From Dactylonectria macrodidyma (lineage: Eukaryota; Ascomycota; Sordariomycetes; Hypocreales; Nectriaceae): 64,000 nucleotides of DNA. The DNA lies in assembly GCA_020744425.1 (NCBI GenBank), contig JAGMUV010000021.1, positions 1,302,001-1,366,000 on the forward strand, written 5' to 3'. This document shows positions 1-11,900 of the stretch, piece after piece. Both the position numbers and the translations under genes were made by a program. Each line of letters begins with the position of its first letter. Positions within the stretch are counted from its first letter, which is position 1. The notes under the pieces were generated by a model that worked only from the letters and a program-made list of their open reading frames with translations, searched no databases and was not told the origin of the DNA.

Positions 1-1
1 G

Positions 2-199
2 CTGTTCTTGATCACCAATGAGGATTTCAAGGCGAAGGGGAATCGCCCCGGATCTTTGGCAGTGTTTAGGGTTGGTGCAGATAGTGAGGTTCTGCCCGAG
101 AGTCCACTTGTGGCTGGGTATCTCGAGGATGGGATGATGGAACGGGTGTGGGCGTTTGCGGTGAGCACGTTTGTGAGCATTCTGGGCAGGGGTAAGTAA
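2..199 (+). CDS. 3' end of an unrecognised gene (partial)
   Basis: A reading frame is open at the left edge of the window and ends at TAA 197-199, giving about 65 codons. I do not recognise the protein family; the segment has an acidic middle and a hydrophobic stretch near its end (AFAVSTFVSIL). A donor-like GTAAGT overlaps the stop (192-197), so the exon could instead splice onward and the TAA might not be the true end. It converges with the NmrA-like remnant on the other strand, 175 bp away. Confidence 0.3.
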   Translation: MFLITNEDFKAKGNRPGSLAVFRVGADSEVLPESPLVAGYLEDGMMERVWAFAVSTFVSILGRGK

Positions 200-373
200 T
201 CTTGAAGCTGGAGACGTTCAGGACAAGAATAGGAGGGCGTACGAGATAATATTCTTTTGGCCAAGATGCTGCAATAATTCGATTGTTTCGAGACTTTCAA
301 GGTTAGAGCTAGGCCTCTGATAAGTTGACTTCCCTCGTGCCCATTTACGCGTTTTCCTAGACCAACCTGTCCT

Positions 374-823
374 TCAACCCTCCAAGGCCCTCCTAAAGTG
401 CACCAACTTATCACAAACACCCAGCTCCTCAAGGCTAATGAGGCTCTCACCCGCGAAACTATCCCAATCCGAGTAATGCTCCCCCCATCGCAGCTGAGAA
501 GCCAGCTCCAAGCCGAACGGGCCCCAGACCTTGGCGATATCCTCGTCTGAAATTTCCAGATACGCTGCCGCCTTTCCAGTGACCCTCTCAAACTCGACGG
601 CCAAGTCTCTGAACGGGACATAATCCGTGACGCAGATGGTGATCTTGTCAATGGCCTTGGAACCTGCATTCAATATACCCTCTACTATGACACCGCAGTT
701 AGTTTCCATGTCGCCTGCAAGAGCAAAGAGTGCAGACGGCGACGACGAAGCCACGAAGGCGTAGTGTCCAGACCCAGGCTTCAAAATTAGCATTCCCTTC
801 GTTGAACAAATATTCAGACGCAA
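374..823 (-). pseudogene. NmrA-like (SDR atypical) C-terminal remnant
   Basis: The frame encodes about 149 residues resembling the C-terminal half of fungal NmrA-like NAD(P)-binding proteins: a GDMETNCG-like segment, an ITICVTDYVPF strand-helix, a predicted helical stretch around AAYLEISDEDIAKVWG, and a closing acidic EELGVCDKLVHFR segment. The N-terminal Rossmann fold with its GxxGxxG nucleotide loop is absent. Immediately upstream lies the tail of the dead NACHT-WD40 gene, so the 5' part was lost by rearrangement or lies elsewhere. NmrA-like proteins act as redox-sensing regulators or reductases; no activity is expected from this piece. The family call rests on the overall pattern and is moderately sure. 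Confidence 0.5.
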
Positions 824-859
824 CTCACGACGAAGGAGGTAATTATATCTGCCTCCGCT

Positions 860-3800
860 CTAAGAGAACTTCATCACCAGTACACGACCTGAACGACAGC
901 CGATAGCGACCGATGATCCCACCACAGCCGATTTCATCACTCGATACTCCGGAGGTAGCCAGAGTATCCCCTTTCCATCTTTTATGATCCATACACCGTC
1001 GGTGCTTATACCCCAGCCAGAGTGGCGAACACCCCTTAAGGTTGCGTAAGTCGACCGATTATCGATGGCAGGCGGTAGAGCCGGGAGATTTCAGAAGTCC
1101 AATGTCGGTAGAGAGGAGAGAGTTTGCTATCGGATCAAATGAAAGGTGGGTAATCATCCGGTCAATCTCGAGCATCTGCACGCATGCGCCCGTTGCCGCA
1201 TCCCAGACCTTGATCGTGTTATCGTCCGAGCCCGACGCGAGCCGCTGGCCATCCGCAGAGAAGGCCACTGACCACACTAAACCGTCATGGCCTCGAGCGT
1301 CTGCATGCTTGCGCCTCTCGCCGCATCCCACACCTTGACCGTCTTATGGCTTGAGCCCGACGCGAGCCACTGGCCATCCGCCGAGAAGGCCACTGAGGTC
1401 ACTGAACTGGTATGGCCCTCGAGCGTCTGCATGCATGCATTCCAGTCTGATTCCATGCTCGGCTTGAGCGTGATCCAGTTCGGCTCTTCCTTTTCGAAGA
1501 GCCCTCTGATTAGGCTGCGGGTGGGCACAAGTGCTGATGCATAGACTTGTGATGGAGCTATCTCGATGGCCCGCTTGTGAGAAAGAATAAAGCGGCGCGC
1601 GTCTCGAAGTAGTTCCGTTAGTTGTCACGCTTCCTTGGTTTTCTGCTAACATGTCAGACCATCTCTAGTTTGTACATGAATGTATAACAACTCACTACTA
1701 AAACTTCGAGCTTCTGCGCTGCCATGACCTCCTCCGACATGAGTAATGGACGGTCCCCGCATCCTGTAGGTTCTTGTCACTCATCTTCGCCCGGGGTTTC
1801 GAGTCATCGAGATGGTCTACCCAGAAGACGCAGGAATATCGTATCGAAGCCAATGGGTCAGGGTCGGGCGGCGAGACCTGATCGATGGGAAATCCTGGGA
1901 CGCCCAGTTCGTAAACGTCATGTTTGAGAGTCTCCGAGAGAGCCTCCAGCGACCTCGAGAAGATGGCATGGTGCTGGTGCGCGGCGCCAGAAGGTAAGAT
2001 TTGGTCGGATGCCTTGTTAAGCAGGAAATCCTTGGCTGGTTGATGCACAAAGTAGATGACACCTTCTCGAAGAGTCAGGAAAGAAGCGCAGGATCTGATG
2101 ATTTCTTCTAAGTCGTCCTGGTCGAGATCCTCGAGCGACTCAACAAGAACCTTCAACTCGTCTAAGGTGATAGGTCGGTATATGACCGAAGCAATGGCCA
2201 GGACTTCCCTGCAAAGGCCCGCATCCTTCGAATCGCCGATATGCCCTATCATTCGGTCATAGAGGGAATCAAGCCCTGGAGGGAATGACTTCAACGTGTT
2301 GAGCGTATGTCGTTTTCGGATCTTAGGACCTGCGAGCTCTTGACACACTAAGGCCACCCAGAGGAACGCGCCGTCGGCATTGGAGATTAAGTGGTTCTCG
2401 ACAGCGTCCCTTGTTTCTTTGTCGTATTTCTTATGGCATGCCAATCGATCCACCTTGTATCCAATGTACTTATTAACAGCCTTGGAGATTGAGTCCTTAT
2501 TCAACTCGAGGTGCAGCCTGACTTTCTGCTTTATATTGTCTAGTTTCTCCTCAATGTCCTGCCAGTCGCGACCAGACACGATCCACTTGACGCGGGATGA
2601 AGATGTCGGCGACGATTGAATGATGAAATCAAGAAGCTGGGATCGCTCGGTAATGCACTCGTCAAGGGCGTCAACGATCAAGACTGCGTCTTTCAAAGTC
2701 GGGTCCTTCAGCATGCCCGTGAGTATCTCAACCAGAGACACCCAGACATTGATGCCCTGGAAGAGTTTCTCGCCCGTAACATCGTGCTTGGACCGGACGT
2801 ACGAAATGAGCGATGGTTGCTGGATGACAAGGAGGTAGATGAGGCCACGCAGCACAGACGCCGCATTGCTCAGTTGAGCCTCAGTGGCCTGGCAGAAGAA
2901 ATAGGACAGGAGACTGTTGGGTCCCTTCTCTAGCTCGTCGATGATGCCGCACAGGAGCATGGTCTTGCCTTTGCCAGGGTCGCCCTTGATCTAGAGCAGC
3001 CGGCTCTGCGGATCGTCGTAAAATCGCTTGAAGTCGGCGTGGTTAAGAATCTAGTGATACGAGTCCCTGAGAAAGCCGCCCTTTGTGTCTTGGATTCGCT
3101 TCTTATCCTTACGGGGGTCAGTCACATGCAGATCCTGCATACATTTCTCATACTTGTCGTCTTTATGCCTCTTGTCTTGTTGCCACGTTTGGTCCTCGAT
3201 GGCCGAATGGATGTTTTGGAGATTCATCTCTATTGCGCTTGCGGCGTCGGTGAGTTTCTGAAGTTGCATCTTGCTCTCTTCAGTATTGTATTGTTCCATG
3301 TCTCTTTGCACGGCAGCCTCAGCTTCCTGGATCTCGCTGAGTTGGCCAGCCCAGTCATCGATTTTTACCATATCCCTTCCGATGACGGCAGCCCAGTTAC
3401 GGTAATAAAGGCAGGCGCTCTTCATCTGATACGACAGAAGTTTCTTGTAGAGCTGCATGACTTGCTTCTCCAGTTGGACTCGCAGTCCCGCGGAAGATTG
3501 CTCGGCCTTGTTCTCGTCGAGAAGCAGGGACACCAAGTTCCAGTACCACTCCATTCTTGACAGGACGTAAGCGATTCCTTTGCGATTGTCGCGTGCCTCG
3601 GTGACGGGGTTCGAAAGGATCTATCAACTGTAAGCGGGGGATCATCCATCGTACTCTCTTCGGTTAGGAAAGTTCATCACACACACCTCTAGTCCAAGGC
3701 AGACGCTGACCCAGGCGACGGCGGCTTCGGGAGCGGCATGTACCGCCTTGTCCACTATTCCCCTCACCGCTTGCACTGCTTGCAAGCCTTCGTCGATGCC

Positions 3801-4244
3801 TCGCTTGATGGACGCTGCCTTCTGCGTCCGGTCCAGTCCTTCCTGGACCAACTGCTGCATTTGACGACATCTTGTTTCCCGAGTCCTTCCTATCTCGTTT
3901 TCCGTTGGTCGAGAGGCAACAGAGGTCGAGTTGTTTCGGCAAAGTTCAGCTGATAGGATCTTCTCATACACTTCGACCACTTTGGGCTCGCTCACTTTGA
4001 GCTCGTCGTAGGCCTGGTTCCAAAGTCGCTCTTGTAGAGTCGGCAGCGGCGAGGTGTCGGAATCCGTCAAGGTAGGTGGAGAAGGCGTTGGCTGAGATGT
4101 TGGTCGAGTGGTTGGCTGGGGTGCAGGCCGAGACGGTGTTGGTGAAGGTGTCGGTGGTGAAGGAGCTAAGGCAGATTGGTGGGGAGCGGCCGGCCGTCGC
4201 TTTCTGACCTTGGATTCAACTTTCTCAAACCAGCGACGGGCCAT
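860..4244 (-). pseudogene. NACHT-WD40 STAND (NLR-like) pseudogene NLR1
   Basis: The ATG is at 4244. Exon 1 (to 3687) gives a Pro/Ser/Thr-rich head, then a domain like NACHT_N (N-terminal domain of NWD NACHT-NTPases) containing LQERLWNQAYDELK and AAPEAAVAWVSVCLGLE. A 66-nt intron (3621-3686) leads into more of that domain, then the NACHT NTPase: Walker A GDPGKGKT just before 2960, Walker B LIVDALDEC. The C-terminus has about two WD40 repeats (1.1-1.5 kb) and the family tail (LPPEYR motif) ending at 860-862. It is dead: in-frame TAG at 3051-3053 and 2991-2993, both where NLR2 has Trp; a deletion or frameshift near 1.76 kb; and a 1-bp deletion near 1290 between the WD40 repeats. It is a paralogue of NLR2 but keeps the N-terminal domain NLR2 lacks. 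Confidence 0.85.
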
Positions 4245-4484
4245 CTTCACTGAGAAGAGGGCACGCTGGCCTTGTTGTGCGATATAACGGTATCAGCGAT
4301 ATGGCTTCTCCTCCGATCCATGAGCCGGGACGCCGATGGATTGTCATCGCCGACATCGTGGGATAGCAACATCTTTGCGGGATTTGCGTGCGGGGAGGCA
4401 TCAGCAGCTGAAAAGGATCCCTGTAGCTAGGCGCAACTTGTGAGGCCAATATTGCTGAGTAATGGGATATGCAGGTGCCAGCAA

Positions 4485-4567
4485 GTGATGAGACGACGAT
4501 CCGTGGGGCTTGGGGTGTCAGGTACCAAATGTTCTGAAATGTGAACTAGATTGTGTCAAGGCCCTAT
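4485..4567 (+). repeat. 83-bp dispersed repeat, copy 1
   Basis: This stretch matches 13683-13765 over the same 83-bp length with only a few substitutions. The second copy ends exactly where the piggyBac-like element starts (both copies end GGCCCTAT). The copy lies between NLR1 and the Pth11-like gene. Its parent element is not recognised. The rest of 4245-5070 is intergenic and holds nothing else I recognise. Confidence 0.75.
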
Positions 4568-5070
4568 AGGGACTTCCTTCCGGGCGAAATAAAATCCAAT
4601 CCAACCGTAGCTATCCACACAAGTCGGACTGGACAGGGCGATGGTTTTGAGCCTTCCGCCATGACCGTCCATACTGCTGGAGAGCAACCTTTCATTCGAG
4701 TCGAGCGAGGTGCGGATTTTGCGGACAACCTCCACGAGGACTTCTTTCCAGCTCAGGAGAGTGATTCGCCAGCCACACGTAATTACCAATCCCGTTGGCT
4801 TGTAGGTTGCCATAGGAGGGGGTGGCGTTGTGAGAAGAGCGATGTGGGTGGTGGGCTGAAAAGTAAGTGAGCGAAACAGGTCGTCGGAGGTTGAATTACG
4901 ATCACATGCGGCCTTTTGCGGTGAATGCAGTGCACCACACCGATTCCCAAGTCGTGGTATGCACACAACATAAGGGCTTCAACTTGCAGAACGCACCTCA
5001 TCTTCATTTCTTGCTCTTTTGGACAATCTAGCAGCTGCTTGCCGAGTCCGTGTGATCCGGTCATATCAGG

Positions 5071-6516
5071 ATGAGCGTCATGACCTCTCTCCAGGCTCGT
5101 GATCGCCTCGACGACAACCGAGGCGGCGAACTCAAAGCGACAACAACGGTACTGCTTATCCTTGCTACGATCTTTGTCGCCCTGCGCTTTTGGGCACGTT
5201 CTTACACTGCCGGCCGTTATGGGAAAGACGACTGGATGATGGTTGTTGCACTGGTATATGTGGCCCGACTCGGCGAGTCTTCTATTATAGAATATCTGAG
5301 CCGAAGCTAATGATGAGAACGACTTGCAGGTAGTCGTTTTTGCTTTGGGAGCCATCAACCATGCCGGTAGGCTAATACCCCCTAGACCTTGACCCTTCGC
5401 ATGCATCACTTCCTTACTGAGCACGGCTATCCCAGAGATTGCCCATGGCCTTGGAAGGCACGTCGACACGTTGCCAACGGGCGACGTCATTACCTTTTTC
5501 AAGTGCCTCCTGGCCCACGAGTGTATATACATCACTGCGGTGCTATTTGTTAAGTTATCCGTCCTCCAGATGTACCTACGCATTTTCGGCTTCGCATCAC
5601 GCGGGTTCAAGATCGCAGCAATCATCATCGCCGGCGCCAACATCGCGTGGTGGATCAGCATCTTCGCCGTCTGCATCTTCCAGTGCAACCCAATCCGCAA
5701 GGCTTGGTTGCCATGGGTCGAGGGGACGTGTATCAATCTAAAGGCTTCATTTATCGGCAATGCCATACCGAACATCCTGACGGATGTCGTTATGCTTTGC
5801 ATGCCTCTTCGGCAGGTCTTGAAAATGCGTCTCCCTTTGGCACAGAAGCTATCCGTGTGCTTCACGTTCTTACTTGGTGGCTTGTGAGCTCGATACTGCT
5901 CCTATAATCGGCTCGTACTTAGCTTAGTCGCTGACGCGCCCTCCTAGCGTTCTGTTCGCCAGCATATACCGCTTCACGACTCTCATGCAATTTGACACGA
6001 GAGACACGACGTGTAAGTGACTATCCCCCCGCTGAACAGAAGCAAATTGCGCACGATCCTCGGCCTTATTACTTCTAACCACTCGAAGGGACACTTGCCA
6101 CGGCCTGTACATGGTGTGTCGTCGAGGGAGCGTGCGGAGTTATCGGCGGCTGCTTGCCAATCTTACGACCGCTTATGCTCAAGGTCTCGCATCAGTTCGG
6201 CAATTTGACGAGCGGCGAGGCGGCGCAGAGTGGCGACAAGAGTCTACCGCCCGAGGTCGTCACGATTGGAAGGGCTGAGGATATGGCGTTGCGTGAAGAG
6301 AGAGAATTGCAAGGCCTCAAAAAGCAGGGCGGAAATTGTAAACCCCCAACGGCAATCATCACGTCAACGTCCTTATCCAAGGAGACTGGTCCGAGAGCTC
6401 CTGGTTCCAAAAATGAATTCTTGCCGAGTGCTGGGACCAGAGCTACGGTGCAAAACGATATGGGTATCACGATTCAGCAAACTGGGTTGAAGAAAGAGAA
6501 CGGATCGGTCGCCTGA
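5071..6516 (+). CDS. Pth11-like fungal rhodopsin-family integral membrane protein
   Basis: Five exons, 5071-5253, 5330-5366, 5436-5883, 5948-6012 and 6089-6516, splice in frame to 386 aa. All four introns have good GT..AG borders. The product is a multi-pass membrane protein of the fungal rhodopsin/Pth11-like family: it opens with a DDNRG motif, TM1 then GKDDWMM, has conserved AHGLGRH after TM2, a Cys-rich CIFQCNP loop, the LLGGFVLFASIYR helix, and TTWTLATA..W before the last helix. A hydrophilic cytosolic tail of about 130 residues follows. Pth11 relatives sense surface or chemical cues upstream of cAMP signalling in plant pathogens; the ligand here is unknown. No premature stop, so it is probably functional. 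A remnant with the same TM1/DDW-type start lies at 58.7-58.9 kb. Confidence 0.85.
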
Positions 6517-6955
6517 GGCCAATTGCATACTCTGGCCAAAACCCATGTCACAGCCGTGGCTGCGAATCCCCGGGTGGGCTTCAATCACTAAGCCCCCGCC
6601 CCTGTTAGCTGCGCACCTCGCCTTTCCTGCGCAGCGAATTTCCCAGAATAAAACAGCAAGCCAGATCGCAAAATCATCAATTGAACAGCAAAACCCGTAC
6701 TATTCTAGCCTAAATTCATGACAGAACGATTCAAACTCCCTTTCTTGTTCCCGTACTGCGACCAGTGATTGGAAAATATTCTTCTCAGCGATGACTTGTG
6801 ACTTGTGAATAACGTCAATACTGCAGAACACCTCGTTTGGGTTTGGGACTACCTTTTTCCTCTTGTATGGCTTATATATTGTGAAGGGCTGACCCTGGGT
6901 TTGTTTAACGAAAGGGTGCGGTAGATTGGTCTAAGACTAAGGGGCGTTGAAGGCT
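6517..6955. other. Intergenic, no gene seen
   Basis: Downstream of the Pth11-like gene. AT-rich; no domain, RNA gene or clear repeat is seen. Confidence 0.5.
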
Positions 6956-7060
6956 CCAGTTTTAGTCAAACATCCCAGTTTTAGTCAAATATCCAGTTTT
7001 GCCAAACGTCCAGCCTTACCAAAATCCCAGTTTCGTCAAATGTCCAGCTTTACCAAAGGT
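6956..7060. repeat. Degenerate 17-19-bp minisatellite (about six units)
   Basis: Units start CCAGTTTTAGTCAAA and drift through CCAGTTTTGCCAAAC, CCAGCCTTACCAAAA, CCAGTTTCGTCAAAT and CCAGCTTTACCAAAG. Unit length falls from 19 to 17 bp. Most unit-to-unit changes are transitions. Confidence 0.8.
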
Positions 7061-7639
7061 CAAAAATGGATATTAGGGTATCAGGAAGCTCAGCCATAAT
7101 GTGGTAATAAAGCTACTAGGCGACAATATTTTAATGCTCCCGGTCCATTTTCAGCAAGCTCTTAGCTTAGATATTCCGGGAGATACAACTAAATGCGAAA
7201 CCGGCTTCATTTTTTACACGAACACTTATGAATTAAAGCACAGACCATGCTGTTAAGGATACTTATAAATACATTTCATAGGCCAGAATTGGCCTAAATC
7301 CTCGCTTATTTCTATGGAGTGTCAGCTTCTGAAAAGTCCCATGAGGTACTTAAAAACATCCAAAGTCCAGCCAATAATGGCCAGAGTAAGCACAGTGCAA
7401 TATTAAGACCCGATGTACTGCGACCATAAGTGATATAACATATCAAAGCAACGAACACTTCGCCAAGAGCAGGAAAATGACTGTAGAAGTACTGGGATGG
7501 CGAGCCTCTACGCCAGATCTTTACGACAGTAACAAGTGTGATAGATAACGTCATTTTTTATATTCCATACGTATGGAATAAGGTTCCATATGACTTGAAT
7601 TCTATAATCCATACCCAAAAGGTTCCATATGGATAGAAA
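7061..7639. other. AT-rich intergenic DNA with a perfect palindrome
   Basis: No coding gene is recognised. A hydrophobic 80-codon minus frame (7312-7554) has no family resemblance. A perfect 16-bp palindrome, TTCCATACGTATGGAA, lies near 7563-7578, and the arm TTCCATA recurs within 65 bp, which suggests a decayed transposon end. Confidence 0.4.
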
Positions 7640-7950
7640 GCCTGCAGACCGCGGCACCGAATTCGAGTCTTTCCCATAGAAACACGCAGCTTTCGCATCA
7701 ACACACTACACCCAACGCCGCTGCAGCTATTCCAGCCTTTTCTTCCTATTTACCTCGTTAAGAAATGGGTTCAATGCACCAAGAACTGGATCACATGGCT
7801 CAAGGATAATGAAGTTGTTGATAGCTAGAAGCACCCAATGGCGAGATCAGCAAGTCTGCGAAAATGGGTAGAAACCTCAATTACAGAAGTATATGTATGG
7901 CTTGGAATGCCAATTTATATAGGTATGTAAGGAAAAGACGATTAAAAGCC
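7640..7950 (+). pseudogene. piggyBac-type transposase N-terminal relic
   Basis: From 7721 the frame reads LFQPFLPIYLVKKWVQ, then ITWLKDNEVVDS, a TAG, and WVETSITEVYVWLGMPIYIG. This follows the same plan as the start of the complete piggyBac-like transposase at 13.9-14.3 kb (LFQEFLPIFLVESWVGYTN then SPEIYIWIAILIYM). The TAG stands in a SWKHP-like position, consistent with a Trp codon lost by RIP. Everything after the first part of the DDE_Tnp_1_7 region is missing. It belongs to a different subfamily from the full element. Confidence 0.5.
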
Positions 7951-8030
7951 ATTAGAGTACCTCGCAGCCAGGCATACAGCGCCCCGAGCATCGAGGTGGC
8001 TAAGCTGCTTATCATAGACGTTAGTCTCTT

Positions 8031-8144
8031 GTCGCACTAAGCGTGCTTAAAGGGCTAAAGTGAATATGATAAGCAGCAGCAGTGTGTTAATTGATTGATG
8101 TCTAAGGTGCGGGGTACTCCATCCCACAGATTTTACTTGAAGCA
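8031..8144 (+). repeat. ~115-bp direct repeat, left copy
   Basis: Runs from GTCGCACTAAGCGTGCT to ATTTTACTTGAAGCA and matches 12821-12935 in the same orientation with scattered substitutions. The two copies bracket the intact NACHT-WD40 gene. The motif near 8060-8075 (ATGATAAGCAGCAG) resembles sequence near the LINE tail at 18.95 kb, so the repeat may derive from a LINE 3' region. Confidence 0.75.
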
Positions 8145-8986
8145 TACAGTTTGATTACTAAGTGCCGTTGTTTCCTGAGGCTCGTTGAGATCATGCCTGA
8201 CTTGCGACATCTCTCTTCACCACAATGCAAAACGGGTAGGTTAAGTATTGGCAGCAGAGACCTTGGGGTAGGCTCCGAATTAATATACGGCATGTCAACT
8301 AATTAATAGACCCGTATGGGCCTGTTTCCCACTCCTCCACCTTAAGAAGTCGGCAAAAACAGCCGAAAGTAGCCCCAACATGCTCTAAAGTAATCTTTTT
8401 TTTTCATCATCACACCATTATCTATTCAACTCCTATAGATGCTCACTATCACCTATGCTCCCTATACTTCTGATCGCCCGCGACGTAACGCGTAGTGCAA
8501 AGCTCTCCCGGACCCACATCACTACCACTACCGAACAGTTCAACAACGCCACCTATGCCTCAGAGCTTAGCTCCATGCCAGCCATGCTGACCTCGGCATG
8601 TTACTCTCGTCAGGACCAAAACTCGGACCTATCCCATTTTGGGCCGAACAAAATACGAGAAGAGTGGAATGTCAGTAACTAATTGAGCCTTCCAGCGCAG
8701 TTCGCTCGTGTAATTACAACTGGATAGTCAAAAAGGGCAAGATTCATCCATCCGGCATGAACCTGTGAAGACGAACAGATTCCAGACAGGCCTGGAAACA
8801 GGCAACCAGGTGATGACACCCACGAACACGACGGCGGCCCTGAACGATCTTTATGTTCGCGAGAGTAACTCGAAACACACATAGTATTCGTATAGTTCCA
8901 GAATGAAGGGCTGATCGCTGGATTGCCACAAGGGGCAAAATAACCAGAGCATATAAACATTGCAGCAAAATGGGAGAAGAGACTGG
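8145..8986. other. Intergenic / 3' flank of NLR2
   Basis: No domain is recognised. Small open frames at 8455-8682 (+) and 8679-9137 (-) do not resemble known families, and the latter overlaps the end of NLR2. The stretch next to 8987 should hold the NLR2 3' UTR. Confidence 0.4.
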
Positions 8987-11900
8987 CTAAACAAGAAACA
9001 CGGCCTCCGAGAATCTCAAAATTAACACCCGGCCTGACGAGCAGGCAATAGCTATCCCTGACCCCATCACTGCCGACCGCACCGGCCGGTACTCCGGAGG
9101 CAGCCATACCAGCTGCTTTGAGTTGCCCGTTATCCATGCGTTATCGGCGGAAAAGCCAAAAGCATGGAGGTTCCGAGACGGCGAGAGAAGAGCGGGCGAC
9201 GAAGTTTCGGGACTGAATGTCCCGACGTCCGTGCGAAGCTGGGTGCCAGTCGGGGCGAAGAACGATAGGTTGTGGGCCACTCGACCGGTTGCGTATGACC
9301 GAACACACTGGCCCGTCGCCACATCCCACAGCTTAACTGTCGAATCCTTAGAAGCTGACGCTACCTGCTTCCCATCGGGCGAGAAGGCCACCGATAAGAT
9401 CGCCTCGCCATGGCCCTTCAGCGTGCTCTCACACCGACCCGTCCTCACATCCCACACCTTGACCGTCTTGTCGCGAGAAGCCGACGCCACCTGCTTCCCA
9501 TCGGGCGAGAAGACGACCGATATGACCACCCTGCCATGGCCCTCCAGTGCGCTCTCACACCGGCTCGTCGCCGCATCCCACACCTTGACCGTCTTGTCCC
9601 AAGAAGCCGACGCCACCTGCTTCCCATCAGGTGAGAAGACGACCGATGTGACTGAGAAGCGATGGCCCTTTAGTGTCCCCTTATACTGGCCCGCTGCTGT
9701 ATCCCACAGCTTAACTGTCGAGTCCTCAGAGGCCGACGCCACCTGCTTCCCATCGGGCGAGAAGACTACTGATGTGATCTTCTTGCTATGGCCCTCTAGC
9801 ATCCCCTCACACCAGCCCATCACCACATCCCACAGCTTAACCGTACCATCCCAAGAAGCCGATGCTACCTGCTTCCCATCGGGCGAGAAGACTGCTGATG
9901 TGACCTGGAAGCGATGGCCCTTCAGCGTCCCCACACACCGGCCCGTCGCCACATCCCACACCTTAACCGTGTCAGAGGCCGACGCTACCTGCTTCCCATC
10001 GGGCGAGAAGACTACCGATATGACCTGGAAGCGATGGCCCTCCAGTGTCCCCTCACACCGGCCCGTCGCCGCATCCCACAGCTTAACCGTGTTGTCCCAA
10101 GAAGCCGACGCTACCTGCTTCCCATCGGGCGAGAAGACTACCGATGTGACCACCCCGCCATGGCCCTCCAGTGTGCTCTCACACCGGCCCGTCGCTGCAT
10201 CCCACAGCTTAACCGTCGAGTCCTCAGAGGCCGACGCTACCTGCTTCCCATCGGGCGAGAAGACTACCGATGTGACCTGGAAGCGATGGCCCTCCAGTGT
10301 CCCCTCACACCGGCCCGTCGCCGCATCCCACAGCTTAACCGTCGAGTCCTCAGAGGCCGACGCTACCTGCTTCCCATCAGGCGAGAAGACCACTGATATG
10401 GCGCGGTTCCTATGGCCCTCCAGCGTCCCCTCACATTGGCCCGTCGCTGCATCCCACAGCTTAACTATCGAGTCCTTAGAAGCTGACGCTACCTGCTTCC
10501 CATCGGGCGAGAAGGCCACCGATAAGATCGCCTCGCCATGGCCCTTCAGCGTGCTCTCACACCGACCCGTCCTCACATCCCACACCTTGACCGTCTTGTC
10601 GCGAGAAGCTGACGCCACCTGCTTCCCATCGGGCGAGAAGACGACCGATATGACCTCCCTGCCATGGCCCTCCAGTGTGCTCTCACACCGGCCCGTCGCC
10701 GCATCCCACACCTTAACCGTCGAGTCCTCAGAAGCCGACGCTACCTGCTTCCCATCGGGCGAGAAGACGACCGATGTGACCACCCCGCCATGTCCCTCCA
10801 GCGTCTGCAGGCATGCGCTCCATTCTTTTTCCATAATAGGCTTCGTCAAAATCCACCTCGGCTCCTCCTTCAGAAATAACTTCCTTACTATGCTGCGCGT
10901 GGGACTAAATACCAGCGCCGAGCTGTATACTTGAAGCGGGCTGTATTCAATGCCTGCCTTGTGGTATCGAATGAACCTCAAAGCGTCTCGGACGAGCCTC
11001 GCTATTTCCCATGTGCCCGACGCTCCCTGCCCAGTGTTACGAGAGAACCTCCACGCGTCGTGCACCCGCTCCACCAGGTCCGAGGTCTCCGATGTCTCTG
11101 ACGGTTCCTGCTTGGTGTTATCCCTAGTCATGCAAGCAGCTTCACGCATTCATCCTTAACACTCACCTGCACCAGGGCTGCGAGCTTTGACATTGACATG
11201 ATGGCCGCCGATACGTTTCCAAGGAGACTCAGTGCCTCGAGCCAATGCAGACAGTGCTGCTCCAGGAACTTGTGGATCAACCCGTCATCCTGGATGCCTC
11301 GGTCGTCTCTTTCTGCCTCCCGGCAAGCCCCATCCGCAAAATGATCAACCCAGTACAGGCACGCGTACCGGACCGGCCGCAACGGATCGGGGCTGGGGTT
11401 TCTCATCTGGTCAACAGGAAACCCGGGCGACGGCAGGTTGTAGATGTTTCGCCGGAGCGTCGTCGACATAACCTGAAGCGATCGTGACGCGATCGTGTGA
11501 TGCTCATGTCCGAGGCCCTGGGGGAGGATCTTGTTCGACACGTTGTCCAGGAGAAATTCCTTCGCGGACTGGTGCACAAAGTAAACGATCCCCTCCCTCA
11601 GAGTCAAGAGTGAACCGCAGAGCCCGATGATCTTGCCTAATGAGTCGATGTCATTGGGGAAATCCCCGGGCGACTTGACGAGAGACGCCAGCACTCCCAA
11701 GCCAACAGGCTGATACGCGACCGATACGACGGCGAGAACCTGCCGGCATAGCTCCGCGTCGTTCGAGTCGAAGATCTGTTCCGTCATCCGCGCATACAGC
11801 GCGTCAAGTCCGGGCGGGAATCCATCCAGCTTGGCGCGTGCGTGCCATTTGTTGACTCTCAGATCCCCGAGCTCCTGACAGACCAGGGCAACCCACAGGA

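Noticed and set aside
4783..5865. A 360-codon minus frame opposite the Pth11-like gene
   Set aside because: It lies antisense to well-supported exons and has no domain pattern.
9308..10813. Regular direct repeats that could suggest a CRISPR array
   Set aside because: Units are contiguous, 126 bp, coding and translate to WD40 repeats; there are no spacers, and the genome is fungal.
9123..10934. A 603-codon plus-strand frame across the WD40 array
   Set aside because: It is the antisense shadow of the 126-bp repeats; a repeat without stops on one strand stays open on the other. No family features.
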